Below, piece after piece: positions 20,711 through 37,347 of a stretch of DNA of 64,000 bases. The stretch is taken from assembly GCF_049243985.1 (NCBI RefSeq), contig NC_135373.1, positions 100,125,213 to 100,189,212 on the forward strand, written 5' to 3'. Below the pieces are notes generated by a model that was not told where the DNA came from, did not search any database, and saw nothing but the letters and a program-made list of their open reading frames with translations. The first letter of the stretch is position 1; each line of letters begins with the position of its first letter. This DNA is from Paroedura picta. Lineage: Eukaryota; Chordata; Lepidosauria; Squamata; Gekkonidae. Position numbers and translations under genes: made by a program.

Positions 20711-22807
20711 AATCAAAGATAATTTGAACAGGCTTAAGATCTGGTACTTTATAAATGCAGAAAGCTAAAGTTTAACTGGTGAAAACTGGATTTTACAAGT
20801 CCAATTACTTTATTGCCCTTATAGATAACGGCATTCCAATTATTTGAAATTATGTTTACAAATTCTGAATTGAAGCCCAAATATCTCATTTCAAAATTCC
20901 AGATATGGTACCCTGTAAGACTGTAATAAGAAAGGTATGTGGCACCCTTTAGAACACTGCTGTACTATGAGTTCTTAGCTAATACACTAATATGCATAGC
21001 CACAAACATGATCTTTTCAACTGTGCTTGGCTAATATACTCATAAGCTATACTACATGAATTGATTATGGAATAGTCTTTTTGAAGACTTATTCACAAAG
21101 GATTTTAAGATTTTTGCTTCAACAGGGGTAAGTCTTATTTCCCTAATAAGGAGCTGCAGAAAACCAAATCATCATCGTATGCACCCCCCATTATTCCTAA
21201 CCCAAGATTCTAAATACATATTATTAAAAGAAAATGAACAAAGACAAGTATAAATTGCCACAAAGAAAAAGGAAAGTTGGATTGAATTAATTGTAATAAC
21301 AGATCGGGCCGGAAGTGATAGCTAATTATTTTCTATTAATTTGCCTACCTTGCCATATGGTGAGCAAACTTTGAAGGCAGAAGAAGGTACAAGTTGTACT
21401 GGGAGAAAGACGGACATTAAGGACTTTTCGCACAGGTTAAACTAACTTAAGCTGATTGTTCCAGGGCACTGTTGTAAAAGGCAACCATAATCTCAGAAGA
21501 GTTCTTGGCTGTAGAATGGTGTGACAGTGGAATAAGAAACAGAAGGAATGGAAAAGGAACAACTACAGATAGGGAAATTGTGATAAAAAATACTGAACTG
21601 GTAAAAGTAAAGCACTTACAAAATAAATTTATGAGGCAAGCTTTGGAATACAGAAAATCAATGAATAACTTCTAAGAAAAACATACATTTTAAACATAGA
21701 TAAGAATGCACATATAACCTGCATGTGCACATTTGCAAGAAGAAGCCAATGTAGATTTGACTGATAAAAATGAGGACTGGTACCAGGATAAATGTGGGGT
21801 TCAGAACTGCATGTTCAATTGTACATATGCTAAATGTCATTTAAAAATTCCTCAATGCATGTACTGAGGAAAATCCTAGGCTGTACATTTGTTTTACGGT
21901 AAAGCAAACAATATTAAGAAGTTAGAGATAAGAGATAAGGTAACAGGATAAGAGATTTTAGGCTTAATGCCAGTGTTCTCAAACTGCGAGGCAGATTACT
22001 GGAAGAGTGAAATTCTTTCTCTCCTTAATCCTGGGCAGTTGATCCTGAATGATTCACTTTAGTTATGGGAAGTGACTCTAATCCTCCTCCTCAAGGGAAG
22101 GGAACTCAGCTTGGGCTGGCTATTTTTGACAATGATGTCACCCTATGCAGGGTTTGGAGAGGAGATCATCAGAAGAAGTCAAAGGTTCCTGTATTCTCAT
22201 GGACAGAAGGAATGGATTGTGGTGGGTTGGGTTAGGATGAGGGGATCCAAGATTAAGAAAACAACAAAGAACCTTGTGACATGTTGACGGATGAGGACAT
22301 TTATTGTGGCATACATTTTTCTGAGTCAGGATTCACCTTGACAGATCCTGAAGTATTATCCCCTCCTCACTTCATTGGTAGTGGATTTTACATGAGTAAA
22401 AACTGGCAAAGGGTGAGTGTGGAGGGGGAAGAGAGCAGAAGACTCAGCAGAAGGAGCAGAAGATTCAGCAATCCAAGAGGCAGCCATTGACATTACTGTG
22501 CAGAGAGCAAATGAAAACAATATCCTGCCAAAAATGCAAATTATACAAACACATTGGGAGTGCACTATCCCTACAGGTGACAAACCGGCAAAACGAGGGC
22601 CAATTACTTTCTAGTGAGCAAGCCTTCCCCATCCTCTTCCAAGACATGGATAGTATCAATCCTGAATGGGAATTCTCTTCTCAGTAGCTTCACAATGGAG
22701 TCTTATTTGGCTGTGGGGTGTGGGGTTTATTTATTTATTTTTTTAGAATGAAACAATCTCTTCCTCTTTAAACACCTGGTTAGTGTCCATTTCATCTTTT
22801 GCCTAGG
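20711..22807. other. Intergenic, nothing recognised
   Basis: About 2.1 kb of AT-rich sequence with no recognised repeat, exon or RNA. Confidence 0.3.
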
Positions 22808-23119
22808 TCAGGGTTTCATGAAACCCTGGGGTTTCTTGATGGCCCTGGAAAGGTCTCCTGAATGGATGAGAGTTAAATTTTTAAATATATTTTTTTAATT
22901 TGTTAAACATTTATTGGGTGATACAACCATATATGCTCATGTTGGCCTGCCCCTCCTTAAGGGCCAATGATGGGTCTAGAGAGAGTAGGAAGGGGAGGAG
23001 CCTCAGGTGGACATGTACACAGCTATGCTTCCCAACCATATTCTGCACTTCTGTGGTTTCTCAAAGCCTGAAGAATGTTTCAGGAGTTTCTCAATGGTAA
23101 AAAAGCTGAGAAAGGCTGG
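22808..23119. mobile_element. hAT MITE, slightly 5'-truncated
   Basis: CAGGGTTTCATGAAACCCTG to GCTGAGAAAGGCTG, colinear with 19005-19306. Confidence 0.75.
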
Positions 23120-23860
23120 CATAATTGCTGTCTAGCTGTGTAAATGGTAGAATAACTTTCCTCACGATATGAGAAGATATGCAGTTGACTGACTCCCTTG
23201 GAACAGCTGATGCCATCAGGACCCATGAAAGAGGCCCCTGAGTAGCTAAGGGAAAGCTCTGGTTCTGGGGCTTGTGGCTGGAGCTTGTCCCTCGGTTGGT
23301 ACCTCTGCTAGGGAGCCCATTATTGGTGAGTAGCTACTTCAAGTGTGTGTGTGTGCAGTAGGCATGAAAGCTTATGCCACACTAAATTTATTAGAATGTA
23401 AGGTGCCACAAAGCTCATTGGTTCTGGAACCGTGTCAAGAAGTTTGGAGTAACCTTGGTTAAATGAGCAAGGTCAAGGTGATCAAATATCTTGGACTGCC
23501 ACATAATAGAAATCAGACACAACAATCATTTGCTATCCTGGAGACCTCTTAAAAAGCTGCATGTAAATATCTGAAGAGGTAGTAGAGACTGGATCACCAA
23601 GTCTTAACACTGAGAAAACCAGCAAAGAGACCAAGGAACCAAGGGAGATCTAATTTGCAGCTTAAGAGACGTCTACTGTGGTGCTTGCCAACTGCTGGGT
23701 CTGATCCACAAACTACAAGAGTACTTTATGTTTCATAGCCTTCCACCTTCCTCCTTCCTCTCTTTTCTAGTCCAATCCCCTGTACTGTGCAGGACACTCA
23801 CATCCCAATCGATCATCTACTGCAAACTGCCACCCTTTTGCCTTCACAGAATCAGCCTTT
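23120..23860. other. Intergenic, nearly featureless
   Basis: A diverged family C piece (GAAAGCTTATGCCACACTAA) lies at about 23365-23420. Nothing else was recognised. Confidence 0.3.
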
Positions 23861-24105
23861 CCGTCAGATGGCTATGCAGCCTCTGTTTAAAAATCTCCAA
23901 AGATGGAGAACCCACCACCTCTAGAGGAAGCCTGTTCCACTGAGAAACCATTCTGTCAGGAACTTCTTCCAGATGTTTAGATGGAATTTCTTTTGAATTA
24001 ATTTCATCCCATTTGTTTTGGTCCATCCCTCTGGGGCAAGAGAGAACAATTCTGCTCCATCTTCCATATGGCACCCTTTTAAACACCTGAAGATGGAATC
24101 AGGAA
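23861..24105 (-). mobile_element. CR1 LINE fragment
   Basis: The minus strand reads MVSQWNRLPLEVVGSPSLEI, the conserved C-terminus of CR1 reverse transcriptase, plus the adjoining TTTTAAACACCTGAAGATGG region. Diverged. Confidence 0.75.
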
Positions 24106-24621
24106 TCAGATTGCAGCTGTCAGGCAGGAAGGAAATGTTTCAATGCTTGGGGAAATCCTTGGCTTTGGGGAAGTTGCAGTGCAAAAGCTTGAGTAAATCT
24201 GGTTTTTGCTATTACATATACTTATTTAACCTAACATATTTATGGAGCCAATACGTTTTTCAAACTCTTATGACAGATAAAAGCAACAGTAGCATTGCAA
24301 AAGTGAGGAGTGTAGTAAATCAAGTAGAAAAAGTATATTCCTGGAAGAGTAGGAGCTGGTTTTTATACCCCGCTTTTCACTACCTGAGTCACTTTGAAAC
24401 TGTGTGTGGTAAAAAGCAGAGTATAAAGACCTCCTCCTCTTTGTCTTCTATTGCAATCACAAAGCAGGCAGTCCGATGCTGTAATGATATAATTGGCCCC
24501 ACTGGCAGATCCAGCTTCCAAGAAATACAAGAACCATACACCATTATTTATTTATTTTTATTTTTCCAATTTATACACCACCTCTCCCCTGTAATAACAA
24601 GGTATGACAAACTGGAGGGCC

Positions 24622-24896
24622 AGTTTGGTGTAGTGGTTAGGAGTGTGGACTTCTAATCTGGCATGCTGTGTTTGATTCTGCACTCCCCCACATGCAGCCA
24701 GCTGGGTGACTTTCGGCTTGCCACGGCACTGATAAAACTGTTCTGACCGAGCAGTGATGTCAGGGCTCTCTCAGCCTCACCCACCCCACAGGGTGTCTGT
24801 TGTGGGGAGAGGAAAGGGAAGGCGACTGTAAACCGCTTTGAGCCTCCTTCGGGTAGAGAAAAGCGGCATATAAGAACCAACTCTTCTTCTTCTTCC
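24622..24896 (+). mobile_element. tRNA-derived SINE, family A
   Basis: GGCCAGTTTGGTGTAGTGGT through GCGGCATATAAGAACCAACT to TTCTTCTTCTTCC. Near full length. Confidence 0.9.
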
Positions 24897-26569
24897 ACAA
24901 GACCAGTTTTTCCCTTGATGGGCCAGATAGTTCAGGTAATGAATGCATGAAGAATGTACACCCTGTGATGGAAGGGGAAGGGACATAACTTGAAGCCTTG
25001 ATTGCCATCCATTGGACAGCGCTGGACTTCATAACACCACCCATGTTTTTGATGGTCTTTAGTTATTCTCACAAAGAGGTGGGATGGGCTACAAGAGGTG
25101 GACATTGGAATTTCACCATGCTGGGGGTTATGGTCTTCACTACAGGACAAGGCTTTTTTCTAGGAGTAATGCCATCTCTGACCTGCAGTGAGTTAGCTGG
25201 GAAGAGGAGAGAAGCTGCTGCTGCAAGATCTAGGCCACCCAGAAGAGACAGGACAGACAGGAAGCAAACAGGAAAGAAAGGGTAAGGTGTCTGGGCCATT
25301 ATACAAATACAGACATCCACCCAGAGATAAGTGAGCTTATACTGCCAGTAGGAGTATATGAAGGGAGGTAAATGGCTACAATTCCAGCAAGAAATACAAT
25401 GAACATCAGCCTGGGGGCAGCAGTGTTACTTGTCTTGTCTCTTTTCCTAATTATGCATTAGGCTAGTTTGCATTTGGTTGCTTCCAGTAAGGGAAGCAGA
25501 GGAATGTCATAAGGATGCCAGCCCACAAAATGAGACATATCCCTCTAACAAGGTCCAAATTATGAACATCTCTGCTATACTAGGAATTATGTATTTTATT
25601 CTATTGCAATTCTGGCTGAGAAAAGAAAAACAGGGCTTTGAAGAACTGGGATGGAAGCTGAAAATCAGGGATAGAAAGGCCAGAACAGAGATCCACACAA
25701 AATTCCATTTGGATGAATTTCATATTATTATGGAATTTTTGTTCTGATTCCCCTTTGGTCACAACCCAAATGATCTTGGTACGTTCTAACAAGCAGTGCG
25801 CAGGAGAACAGGCAGGTTGGTAGCCTGCTTCTCAAACAGTTCTTTGCTTAGTAGTCACAGAGATCACAGCAAGGTGTGTGTTGTTGCAGTTTGTATTGTT
25901 TTTTTTTTGGGGGGGGGGGAGTATTTTTTAAGTCCAGTGGAAACACAATGCCACAATCCTGGATTCAGGAAACTGAGAAGAGTGCACTCATGGTTAGTAA
26001 CATCAAAACAAGGAGGTATAACCTTCTTTGAAATCACATGTAGTTTTAAAAGTAGCACACAACGGATTGGCTTTGAGGCGGTTTGTTTCCTCCTCCCCCC
26101 CAATGATTCAGGAATGTGGAAATCTATTGTGGCCATGGAGACCATAGAAACAGGGATGAGCACGCGCTCTGTTCCCTGAACTAAAGATCAGAGTGAAATC
26201 CCAACTAGGAAGGAGCTGAACCAAGATACATTTATCTCTATTGCTAAACAAGTTCAAGGACTCCCCTTCCCCTGCCTCTAGAAAATTGCTCCTTTATAAG
26301 GTAAAAACCAAGGCATTGGGGAGGTCAGATACAGTCACACATCCTGCATTGTTGTTCTTCTCGCAAACCTAAAATGCAAGTAGCATGCTGGTTTGGATAC
26401 AGGCCTGCTCAATGTCTCAAGTCCTACTGTGCAATACCCTTCAAGTACAGAAGCACAGGACGTGATATGCTGGGTTCCACGCATTTGTAGACTGATCAAA
26501 GCACCGCTGAAGTACCCCTTCAGCTCATCCTGGAGCGTTTCTGGTGAAGAAAATAATTAGAACACAGCC
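24897..26569. other. Intergenic between ATF4 and the end of MIEF1, nothing recognised
   Basis: Contains an unusual T8/G11 run near 25899-25919 and short ORFs without support. Confidence 0.3.
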
Positions 26570-29500
26570 ACAGTGTTGTGGAAAGTTATTTTATTTCAGA
26601 ATTTCCACATATTGTCACAGACCATGCACTGGACTCTCCTCCTCTAATCCCGTTAAAGAGTATTAGGGCTTGGGACAAGCTAAAAAGATCTCATTTTTTA
26701 TCTTCAGAATCACAAGTACCTAAGCTTCTTCCACTTTCTTTCAGTTCTGTAATTCTTTTTTCATGTTACGAATGTCATCTGACTCTGAATCAGTAGCAGA
26801 GTTGGATTGCAACAAAAATCTACCGTTGTGCTCATTGGTCCCCCACCCTGCAGTTCAGGGAGAATTCATTCTGGTTTCCATGATGCAAACATTAAGGCAT
26901 TACATCAAAGCACTCCCAGGACTCAGGGGTCTGTGACAGCCTTTTGACCCACTGGGCTCTCTACCTCCTCTAGTCATGAGCTGCATTTCACACTATGAGC
27001 ATCTGGATTTTGTTCTGAAATTTCACAGAGGTTCACGGACACTGAAGACCAAGACCTCCGTGCTAGAATCACCAAACGTTACCCATGTGCACTTTTAATG
27101 AATACTGATAGGAGTCAACTGAGCATTTCATAGGACCGGATTCTCTAGTCTCACAGCAGCATTAGTGCAAGATTCTTAAGAGCTGCCCCATTCAACACGA
27201 TGCCTCAGCCCTGTGCCAGCCGTATCACCCTCCCCCAAACTGAGGGAACTTGACACGCTTTAAAGTTGTTCCACCGAGTGCCAGTGGCGGAGACTCGACT
27301 ACTTGTTGCTTGCGAGATTATGAGCAATGGTCTTATCATTAGGCAGTAGGCATCCTTTTCCAGATAATCCACCCAAAACAAATTACTTTTCAGGGTGGAA
27401 CAGCTATAGTGATAAAACTGAATAAAGCAACATAAAGTGTCTCGCTCTTAGGAACGTCTCAGCCTACGTTCCATACAATCTAGCTTGACAGCAACACACA
27501 CACACACACATCTTTTGTGTTTCTAATAAGTAACAAGGGGGTTCTTTTTTAAGATGGGCATGTAACGATATGTATTAGACAAGTGGAAGGACAGGGTCTC
27601 CCCACCAGTTCAGCAACCTCCTTTGCTACTGGTCTACTTATCTACCCCTTGGAAATGAGCTCCAGAAGAAAGAGAAAGAAACCGCTAGAGAAGGAAGCAA
27701 CACTATGGCTTTGTACAACTTAAAAAAAAAGAATAGTTCAGAGAGCAGGGGCACTCTGTCCGCTCTATGCCTGCAGCTTTGCTCATCACCAAGTGTGACA
27801 GGGAGACTGACACTAGAAGGCGACCATGATTTAAAAGACAAATAAAGCAATCAAGCAACCACTGGAAACCAGAGCAAAAAGAGTAGAGCGCTTTGTAGAT
27901 GATGGGAAAAACCACACTAAAACTTCCCAAGTCTTTGGCTGGCAGTCTGGTGGAGCTCAAACACCTGCAACACTGTTTCATTGATGTGCAACGAATACTT
28001 TCCTGCAAAACAAACATCTGGTTTTAAATAGGCAAGACATGAATGGGAGCACCTTCTGAACAGGGGAAGCAAATTAAAGACCGTGCTATGGGTTTACTTG
28101 TTTACATAAGCACCATCTTCAACACGAAGAACAGGGAGGACCACTTTCTTTCCAAGCTCCCACAAATTACCTCCATATTTGTGCTGCCTTGAAATAGCAA
28201 CGGTAGGTGCTGCACACACCACAACCCGGGAGCTGACTACACAGAAAGATCACAGATGCAACTCACGGGATATCTGAGGGGTTACAGTGGTATTCCTGAG
28301 AGACAACACACTCGCTGTCTATGGTGATTCCATGACTGCAGAGGAGGATATATACATGGGCAGTTAGTTACTCCCCTAAAAGCAGACGGCAGAGGCCAAA
28401 AGCAGGGCTGAGTAACGATGATAGTGGAAGTAGACAGCGATCAACTCCCTAGAAGCAACGTGATCAAAGAGTAACTTCTTAAATAACCTTCTGCCAATTC
28501 ATAAGCAGTGCAATTTCAGCGTACGTCGCCAGCTCAAAATTACATTCATTTCCCTCCGTTACCCTGCATCTTTATATATCTGACCCAGCAGATGGACAGC
28601 AGGGCCCCGTTAGACTCCCATTGTTGTGCCAACATATGAATATCAAGGACTGACTCTTAACTCATTGTGTGATTAGCTGCTCTCAGCTGAAGTGCTCAGG
28701 ATGGCAACATCCGCGAAAGTTGTCTCGTTGTCTTCAGACTTCCACACTCTGTGTCACAATTACAGGTGGCAAACAGCTCAACAGTTCCTGCTTTCTTTGG
28801 AAACTATAATCAGGAACAGAAAAATAATCTTGAAAGAGACCAATATTGGGGGGGGGGGGGGGAATCATTCTCTTAACATTCTTTGAGAAAGGTAAATTAA
28901 TAGGCTAATTTTTCAAATGTGCGGGTGCAATGAGAATTGAATCTGTTTGTGAGCAGAAGGACACTACAATGGCAAAGAATCAGAACCACTCAGCTACCTA
29001 AAGATGGCATGCCTGATCAGAGCTCTGCAATAAGCAAAATGTCCCTGGAAATTGTGCCCTGTTCTTCTGAACACTATAAATACAATCACCGTATGGCATT
29101 CATACAAATACATCCCCCTGCTATAAATACTGTTCTACAGAAACATCTCATTCAATCTGCCATGCACATTTTGGATGTAAAGGTGACCAGAAATGGGGGG
29201 GGGGGGGAGCGAACCAGCAGAGGGGGACAGAACCCAAGAAGCAATACATCATCTCATGAAGGTTCCTAACATTGGCTGTGGTTTTACTGGCCCAGTTCCA
29301 GCCTTTCCTGGGTTGGGACTGTCCGTTTTCATTGCAGCACTGGGAACCGAGAAAAGGGAATGCAGTGTTGGAGCAGGCAGTTGTGACCGCAGCAAAGACT
29401 TCATACACAACTCTGTGTGTCCATTTCCATATTCCCTCTCGCCCCTCCAGGCAGCGATCAGAGCAGCAGAACTGGACCAGTAGCACCAAGAAATCTAGAA

Positions 29501-29628
29501 GACCATACAGAGTATAATTAATAAGTGGGATGGGGACTTGTCAAAAGAACAGGGCTGGGTGTGCATATATCAGAAAGTGTCAGAAAACCTGTAGGCCCCA
29601 ACACCATCCTTAAAATGTAAGGCAGCTG
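26570..29628 (-). other. Probable MIEF1 3' UTR
   Basis: About 3 kb after the stop contain no recognised SINE or hAT element, unlike the flanks. They end at a minus-strand AATAAA (26590-26595). A CA tract (about 27491-27510) and two long G runs (about 28849 and 29198) lie inside. The length suits the long vertebrate MIEF1 3' UTR. The extent is inferred. Confidence 0.5.
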
Positions 29629-33378
<3,750 letters not shown>

Positions 33379-33869
33379 TGCTCCTTAACACGAGGAGATA
33401 AAGCAAAACTGTTAACACATTTATTTTTCTTCTTATGTCATTCATTATTGACCAATTTAGGTTTTCCTCCTCCTCCTCTCTCTCACAGATCATTACTAAG
33501 AAACACAATATTACACATTATCCATTCTACAACACAACATGCTTTCCAGCTCTTTCATCATGCACTGGCAGCAAAGCTGAGACCTAGCTTAGGCAAAAAC
33601 TGGCCCAGGTTCACTCCGTGAATGTCATGGCTAAATGGAGATTTTGCCTGGGTTTTCCCATACCCAAACCTCGCACACTGCACTGCCCTATGAAGACAGC
33701 TAAACCCCAGCATGTAATAAAGTCTGTGTATTATGAATGTGTCTTAATAGTGCTAAGCTGATTTCTACATTCTAAGTGGGTATCACCACTAAAACAATCG
33801 ACACTATTGTAAGACAAACGCCACCTAGATGGCAGTTTCACCAGCTTCTCTATCTGTGTTCAAGTCCAA

Positions 33870-34546
33870 TATTATTATTATTATTCTTAGATTTATTTCC
33901 CGCCTCTCCCGATAGGCTCGAGGCGGGTCACAACAACTAATCCCATTAAAATTCCCATTAAAATATCAATCTACTAACATGGCGGCTAAAAATCCCATCC
34001 CTCCCCCAATTATTAAGAGGTGAAGAGGAAAGGATAGGGGAGTAGCGTACACTCCAACTCCTAGGGGGGGAGCGATGTCCCTGATTTGCTGACCCCAGCC
34101 TCAACCATAGACCTGGTGGAAGAGCTCCGTTTTACAGGCCTTGCGGAAAGCTGACAAATCCCGCAGGGCCCGCAGATCACCTGGGAGCTCATTCCACCAG
34201 GTAGGGGCCAGGACTGAAAAAGCCCTGTCCCTGGTCGAGGCTAGGCGCGCTTCCTTCGGGCCGGGGACGACCAACAGGTTCTCACCCGCAGAGCGTAAGG
34301 CCGTGCGGGGGGGGGCATAGAGCGGTAGGCGGTCCCTCAGGTATGTGGGTCCCAACCCGCGTATGGCCTTGGTTAAAAGCAAAACCTTGAACCGGATCCG
34401 GGCAGCAATTGGCAGCCAATGCAGCTGCCTCAGCACCGGCTGGATGTGGGCCCTCCAGGATGTTCCAGTGAGGACCCTGGCAGCTGCATTTTGTACCAGC
34501 TGTAGTTTCTGGATCAGGGACAAGGGTAGGCCTGCGTAGAGCAGTA
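33870..34546 (-). mobile_element. Young L2/CR1-group LINE, 5'-truncated, in a MIEF1 leader intron
   Basis: A perfect 11-bp target duplication TTCAAGTCCAA (33859-33869, 34547-34557) flanks 677 bp. The minus strand keeps an open 140-codon reverse transcriptase C-terminus (LQLVQNAAARVLTG, QPVLRQLHWLPIAARIRFKV, WWNELPGDLRALRDLSAFRK) and ends in an ATAAATCTAAGAATAATAAT tail. The open frame and perfect duplication indicate recent insertion. Confidence 0.9.
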
Positions 34547-34872
34547 TTCAAGTCCAAAACTCAAGTCCATCTCTGTCATCAGAGCTCGTGCCTCTCCTAT
34601 GAATCATTCTATTTTGTTTACTCTTACAAAATTGAATTTTAGGACTGATTTGGTGATCAATAGTAAAGGCAATTAATTAGCGCAGCACTCCGTAGCAGTA
34701 TATAACCCACCTGAAAACTAGAGCATCTGTGATGAGGAATACTCCCAAGAACATACACAGCAACCTTACAGGTTTCTTTCTTCTTTTTTACTTGCAGCAA
34801 CTAGGTAATATTAACCACCTAAAACCAGAGATCAAAGGGCCTGAGAAAAGGGGTCCAAAAAATGGAAAACTT

Positions 34873-35085
34873 CTAAACCAAGCCGCCAAGTTTGGTACGT
34901 AAGAAAGCCTGGCCCTTCTCCAGTTGTCTCTCTTTATCTTCAAGCCGCTCAAGATGTTGGTTCTTGCGGAACTCTTTCCGGATTACGGTGAAGTAGTAAT
35001 CACGATCAGTATAGCGCAGGCCACGCCCCTCACGCAGCAAATTGCGGTAGAGGCTCAGCACTGCTCTGCGGGTCCACGCTGCCAT
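34873..35085 (-). CDS. MIEF1 upstream-ORF microprotein, LYR-motif protein of 70 aa
   Basis: An intact ATG-to-stop ORF lies in the second leader exon of MIEF1; the acceptor TGTCTTTTTAG precedes it at about 35111. It encodes [20 protein letters not shown] and so on, to 70 residues, exactly the length of human MIEF1-MP (altMIEF1/L0R8F8). Leu-Tyr-Arg lies at residues 12-14 (LSLYRNLL), followed by Arg-rich helices ([19 protein letters not shown]). LYR proteins act in the mitochondrial matrix with acyl carrier protein; the human microprotein associates with the mitoribosome. The high conservation and independent start imply a truly bicistronic transcript. The donor of this exon was not placed with confidence. 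Confidence 0.93.
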   Translation of the reverse strand: MAAWTRRAVLSLYRNLLREGRGLRYTDRDYYFTVIRKEFRKNQHLERLEDKERQLEKGQAFLRTKLGGLV

Positions 35086-35269
35086 GGAGGATGAAGGGAG
35101 GAAGGGTGAGCTAAAAAGACATAAAAAAAGAAAATCAACACAATCTCGGTCATTGATATATTTCGTTTATATGTTCCTACTTATGCCTCATATAGGGTGG
35201 GCTGGAACAACAGTAACAGCTACATTATTGCACTTTCTAACACAGCTTTCTACTCCCCCCCCCCAAAAA

Positions 35270-35541
35270 AAAGTAAAGGAGAAGAGAGGTTTTATATACC
35301 CCACTTTTCACTTCCTAAAGGAATCCCAAAGTGCTTACAAACACCTTTCCCCTCCTTGCCCCACAGCAGACACCCTGTGAGCTGGGGGAGGCTGAGAGAG
35401 CCCCAACAGAACTGCTCTGCAAGAATGGCCCTGAGAGAACTGTGACTGGCCCAAGGTCACCCAGCCGGCTGCATGCGGAGGACTGGGGAATCAAACCCGG
35501 TTCTCTAGATGAGAGTCTGCTGCTCTTAACCAGTACATCAA
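35270..35541 (-). mobile_element. tRNA-derived SINE, family A, in a MIEF1 leader intron
   Basis: Tail-side GAGAGGTTTTATATACCCCA on the left and GCTCTTAACCAGTACATCAA on the right, minus orientation. Confidence 0.85.
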
Positions 35542-35649
35542 GCCGAAAGGTAAAAACCTAAAACTGTCAGATGAAATGGTCTCCCAAAGCAGGTGTGGGT
35601 GGAGAACCGAGAAGGAAGCGCACGGGCCTGGAGCACCCTTCCCTCTACA

Positions 35650-36260
35650 CCACCCACACACACATCTTAAATCCTGCATGAGATCCCCCAAAGGAACGGC
35701 TGCGACTAAGCATCCAGGGCCAGATCTCCCCAGACGCGGCTCGACAGGGCACCGAGGTGGGCATGGAGGGGCTCCTGGGCAGAAAGAGGCAGCAACAGCC
35801 GCCTTCCTGAGCACCCGGCCGGGGGGTGAGTGAAGGGAGCTCCAGGGAAGCGCGGCCTCGGCATCCCGCAGCTCTCACGGGGCTCACCCGCGAAAGGGAC
35901 GAAGGACGCCAGCAGCTTCTGACCCCTCCACGGCCCGGCGGCGTCGCGTTTCAGGAGCTCTGACCCCGCCTCTTCCCGCTCCCGGGGTCGCTCGGGATCA
36001 TGGCTGCTTCACTTCCGGGGCATGACCTCCTGCGCGAGGGAAACGCAAAGAGGTAGATAAAGAAGCCGAGTCCGCCCGCCCTGCAGGGAGCCTCCTCTTC
36101 CGGCTCTCGCGAAGAGTCTTCCCGCGGCGAGAACGCCTTAGGATCGACGGCCGCGTCGGGCAGCGCAATCGGCCTGCTGCAAAAAAGCGACCTGCCTCGG
36201 GTTGTCCATGGGGGAGCCCCACCACGTGGGGAGCTTCGAGGCAGGACACCCAAGTGCGCG
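35650..36260 (-). promoter_or_regulatory. MIEF1 CpG-rich promoter and likely noncoding exon 1
   Basis: This is a CpG-dense stretch. A minus-strand donor-like CGCGG|GTGAGCC near 35888 could end exon 1. A TTCCGG ETS core lies at about 36013-36018. No TATA box was seen. The transcription start is not fixed. Confidence 0.45.
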
Positions 36261-36266
36261 GGCCAA

Positions 36267-36450
36267 ACGTGAGTGCAAAGGCACCTTGAAGACCCACCAA
36301 GATTTATTCAAGGCGTGAGCTTTCGGGGGCATGCACTCTGTGCATGCCCCCGAAAGCTCACGCCTTGAATAAATCTTGGTGGGTCTTCAAGGTGCCTTTG
36401 CACTCACGTGTTGTTGTGCTGCTTCAGACCCACATGGCTACCCCGCCTGA
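36267..36450 (+). mobile_element. Family C retroelement with a 70-bp perfect palindrome
   Basis: Arms 36267-36336 and 36340-36409 are exact reverse complements around a 3-nt loop (TCT). The right arm then runs into TGTTGTTGTGCTGCTTCAGA and CACATGGCTACCCCGCCTGA, the family 3' end. Other family copies here have shorter or mismatched heads. Confidence 0.9.
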
Positions 36451-36734
36451 ACCTCTGGCTTTGCTGGCGCTGCAGGGCCGGGGCTGGTGCAGAGGCAAGC
36501 CAATAGTGCCGCCAAGCGGCGCGCTTCGGGAACCTGGCTGGAGGCAGAGGCCGCAGGCGGAGCCCCCCTTGTGCGGCAGAAGCAGCTCCGCCGGTTTGCC
36601 TGGCCGAAGACGAGCTCGGCGAGGCTTCCCTCTTGCAGGTTCCCTGGGCAGCAGGAAAGGGCCGTTCGCCGGGGATCGTTGTGGCTTGACACGCCCCAGA
36701 GGTCGGGAATACTTACGCCTTAGCGGCGACATAA

Positions 36735-37347
36735 GAAGCGTTGGGTTTTATACGCCGCTTTTTACTAGCCGAAGGAGTCTCAAAGCGGCTGACAGACGCT
36801 TGCCGCTCCCCTCGACAGGCGCCTTGTGAGGTAGATGAGGCTGGAAGAGCTCCGAGGGAACTTTGGCCCAAGGTCACCCGGATGGCATACTCAGGGAATT
36901 GCTCATTGGCCCTGTGGGGTGGTAGGTGAATTTCCTCCGGGCCAGGCTGGATTGTGGAGATTTTTGGTGGAAGGGGGAAGCATTTGGGCATGCAGGGGGT
37001 TGGACTAGATGGTCCTGGAGGTCCCTTCCAACTCTTAGGACAATCCCTCCGACAATCATTACAAATCTGCCCAAACCACTGGACCTCAACGTTCCTAGTA
37101 TTCTTCTGTTCTACAATGTTTATTACTATCATTATCTTGTTGTCATTGTTATTGTTTTTACCACATCACTATAACCTGAGTTAATTGTACTATTCCCATT
37201 TTATGTAAACTGCTCTGAGCCTTTGGGGAGGGTGATATATATATAAATAAAAGTATTCTATGGCTGCATGCTGAGGAGGAGTGGGGGAATCAAACCTGGT
37301 TCTCCAGATTAGAGGCTGCTGCTCTTAACCACTTCACCAAACTGGCA
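36735..37347 (-). mobile_element. Family A SINE split by a CR1 insertion
   Basis: The SINE halves are 36735-36882 and about 37256-37347 (minus orientation). Between them lies the CR1 tail. ATGGC occurs at both joints, consistent with a short target duplication. Confidence 0.75.
36883..37258 (+). mobile_element. CR1 LINE 3' end inserted in the SINE
   Basis: GGTTGGACTAGATGGTCCTG and AGGTCCCTTCCAACTCTTAG are the CR1 3' signature. It ends TATTCTATGG, the CR1 ATTCTATG-type terminus. Confidence 0.75.

Noticed and set aside
24018-24656. 212-codon open frame on plus
   Set aside because: It runs antisense through a CR1 fragment into a SINE head; composition and context give no support for a gene.
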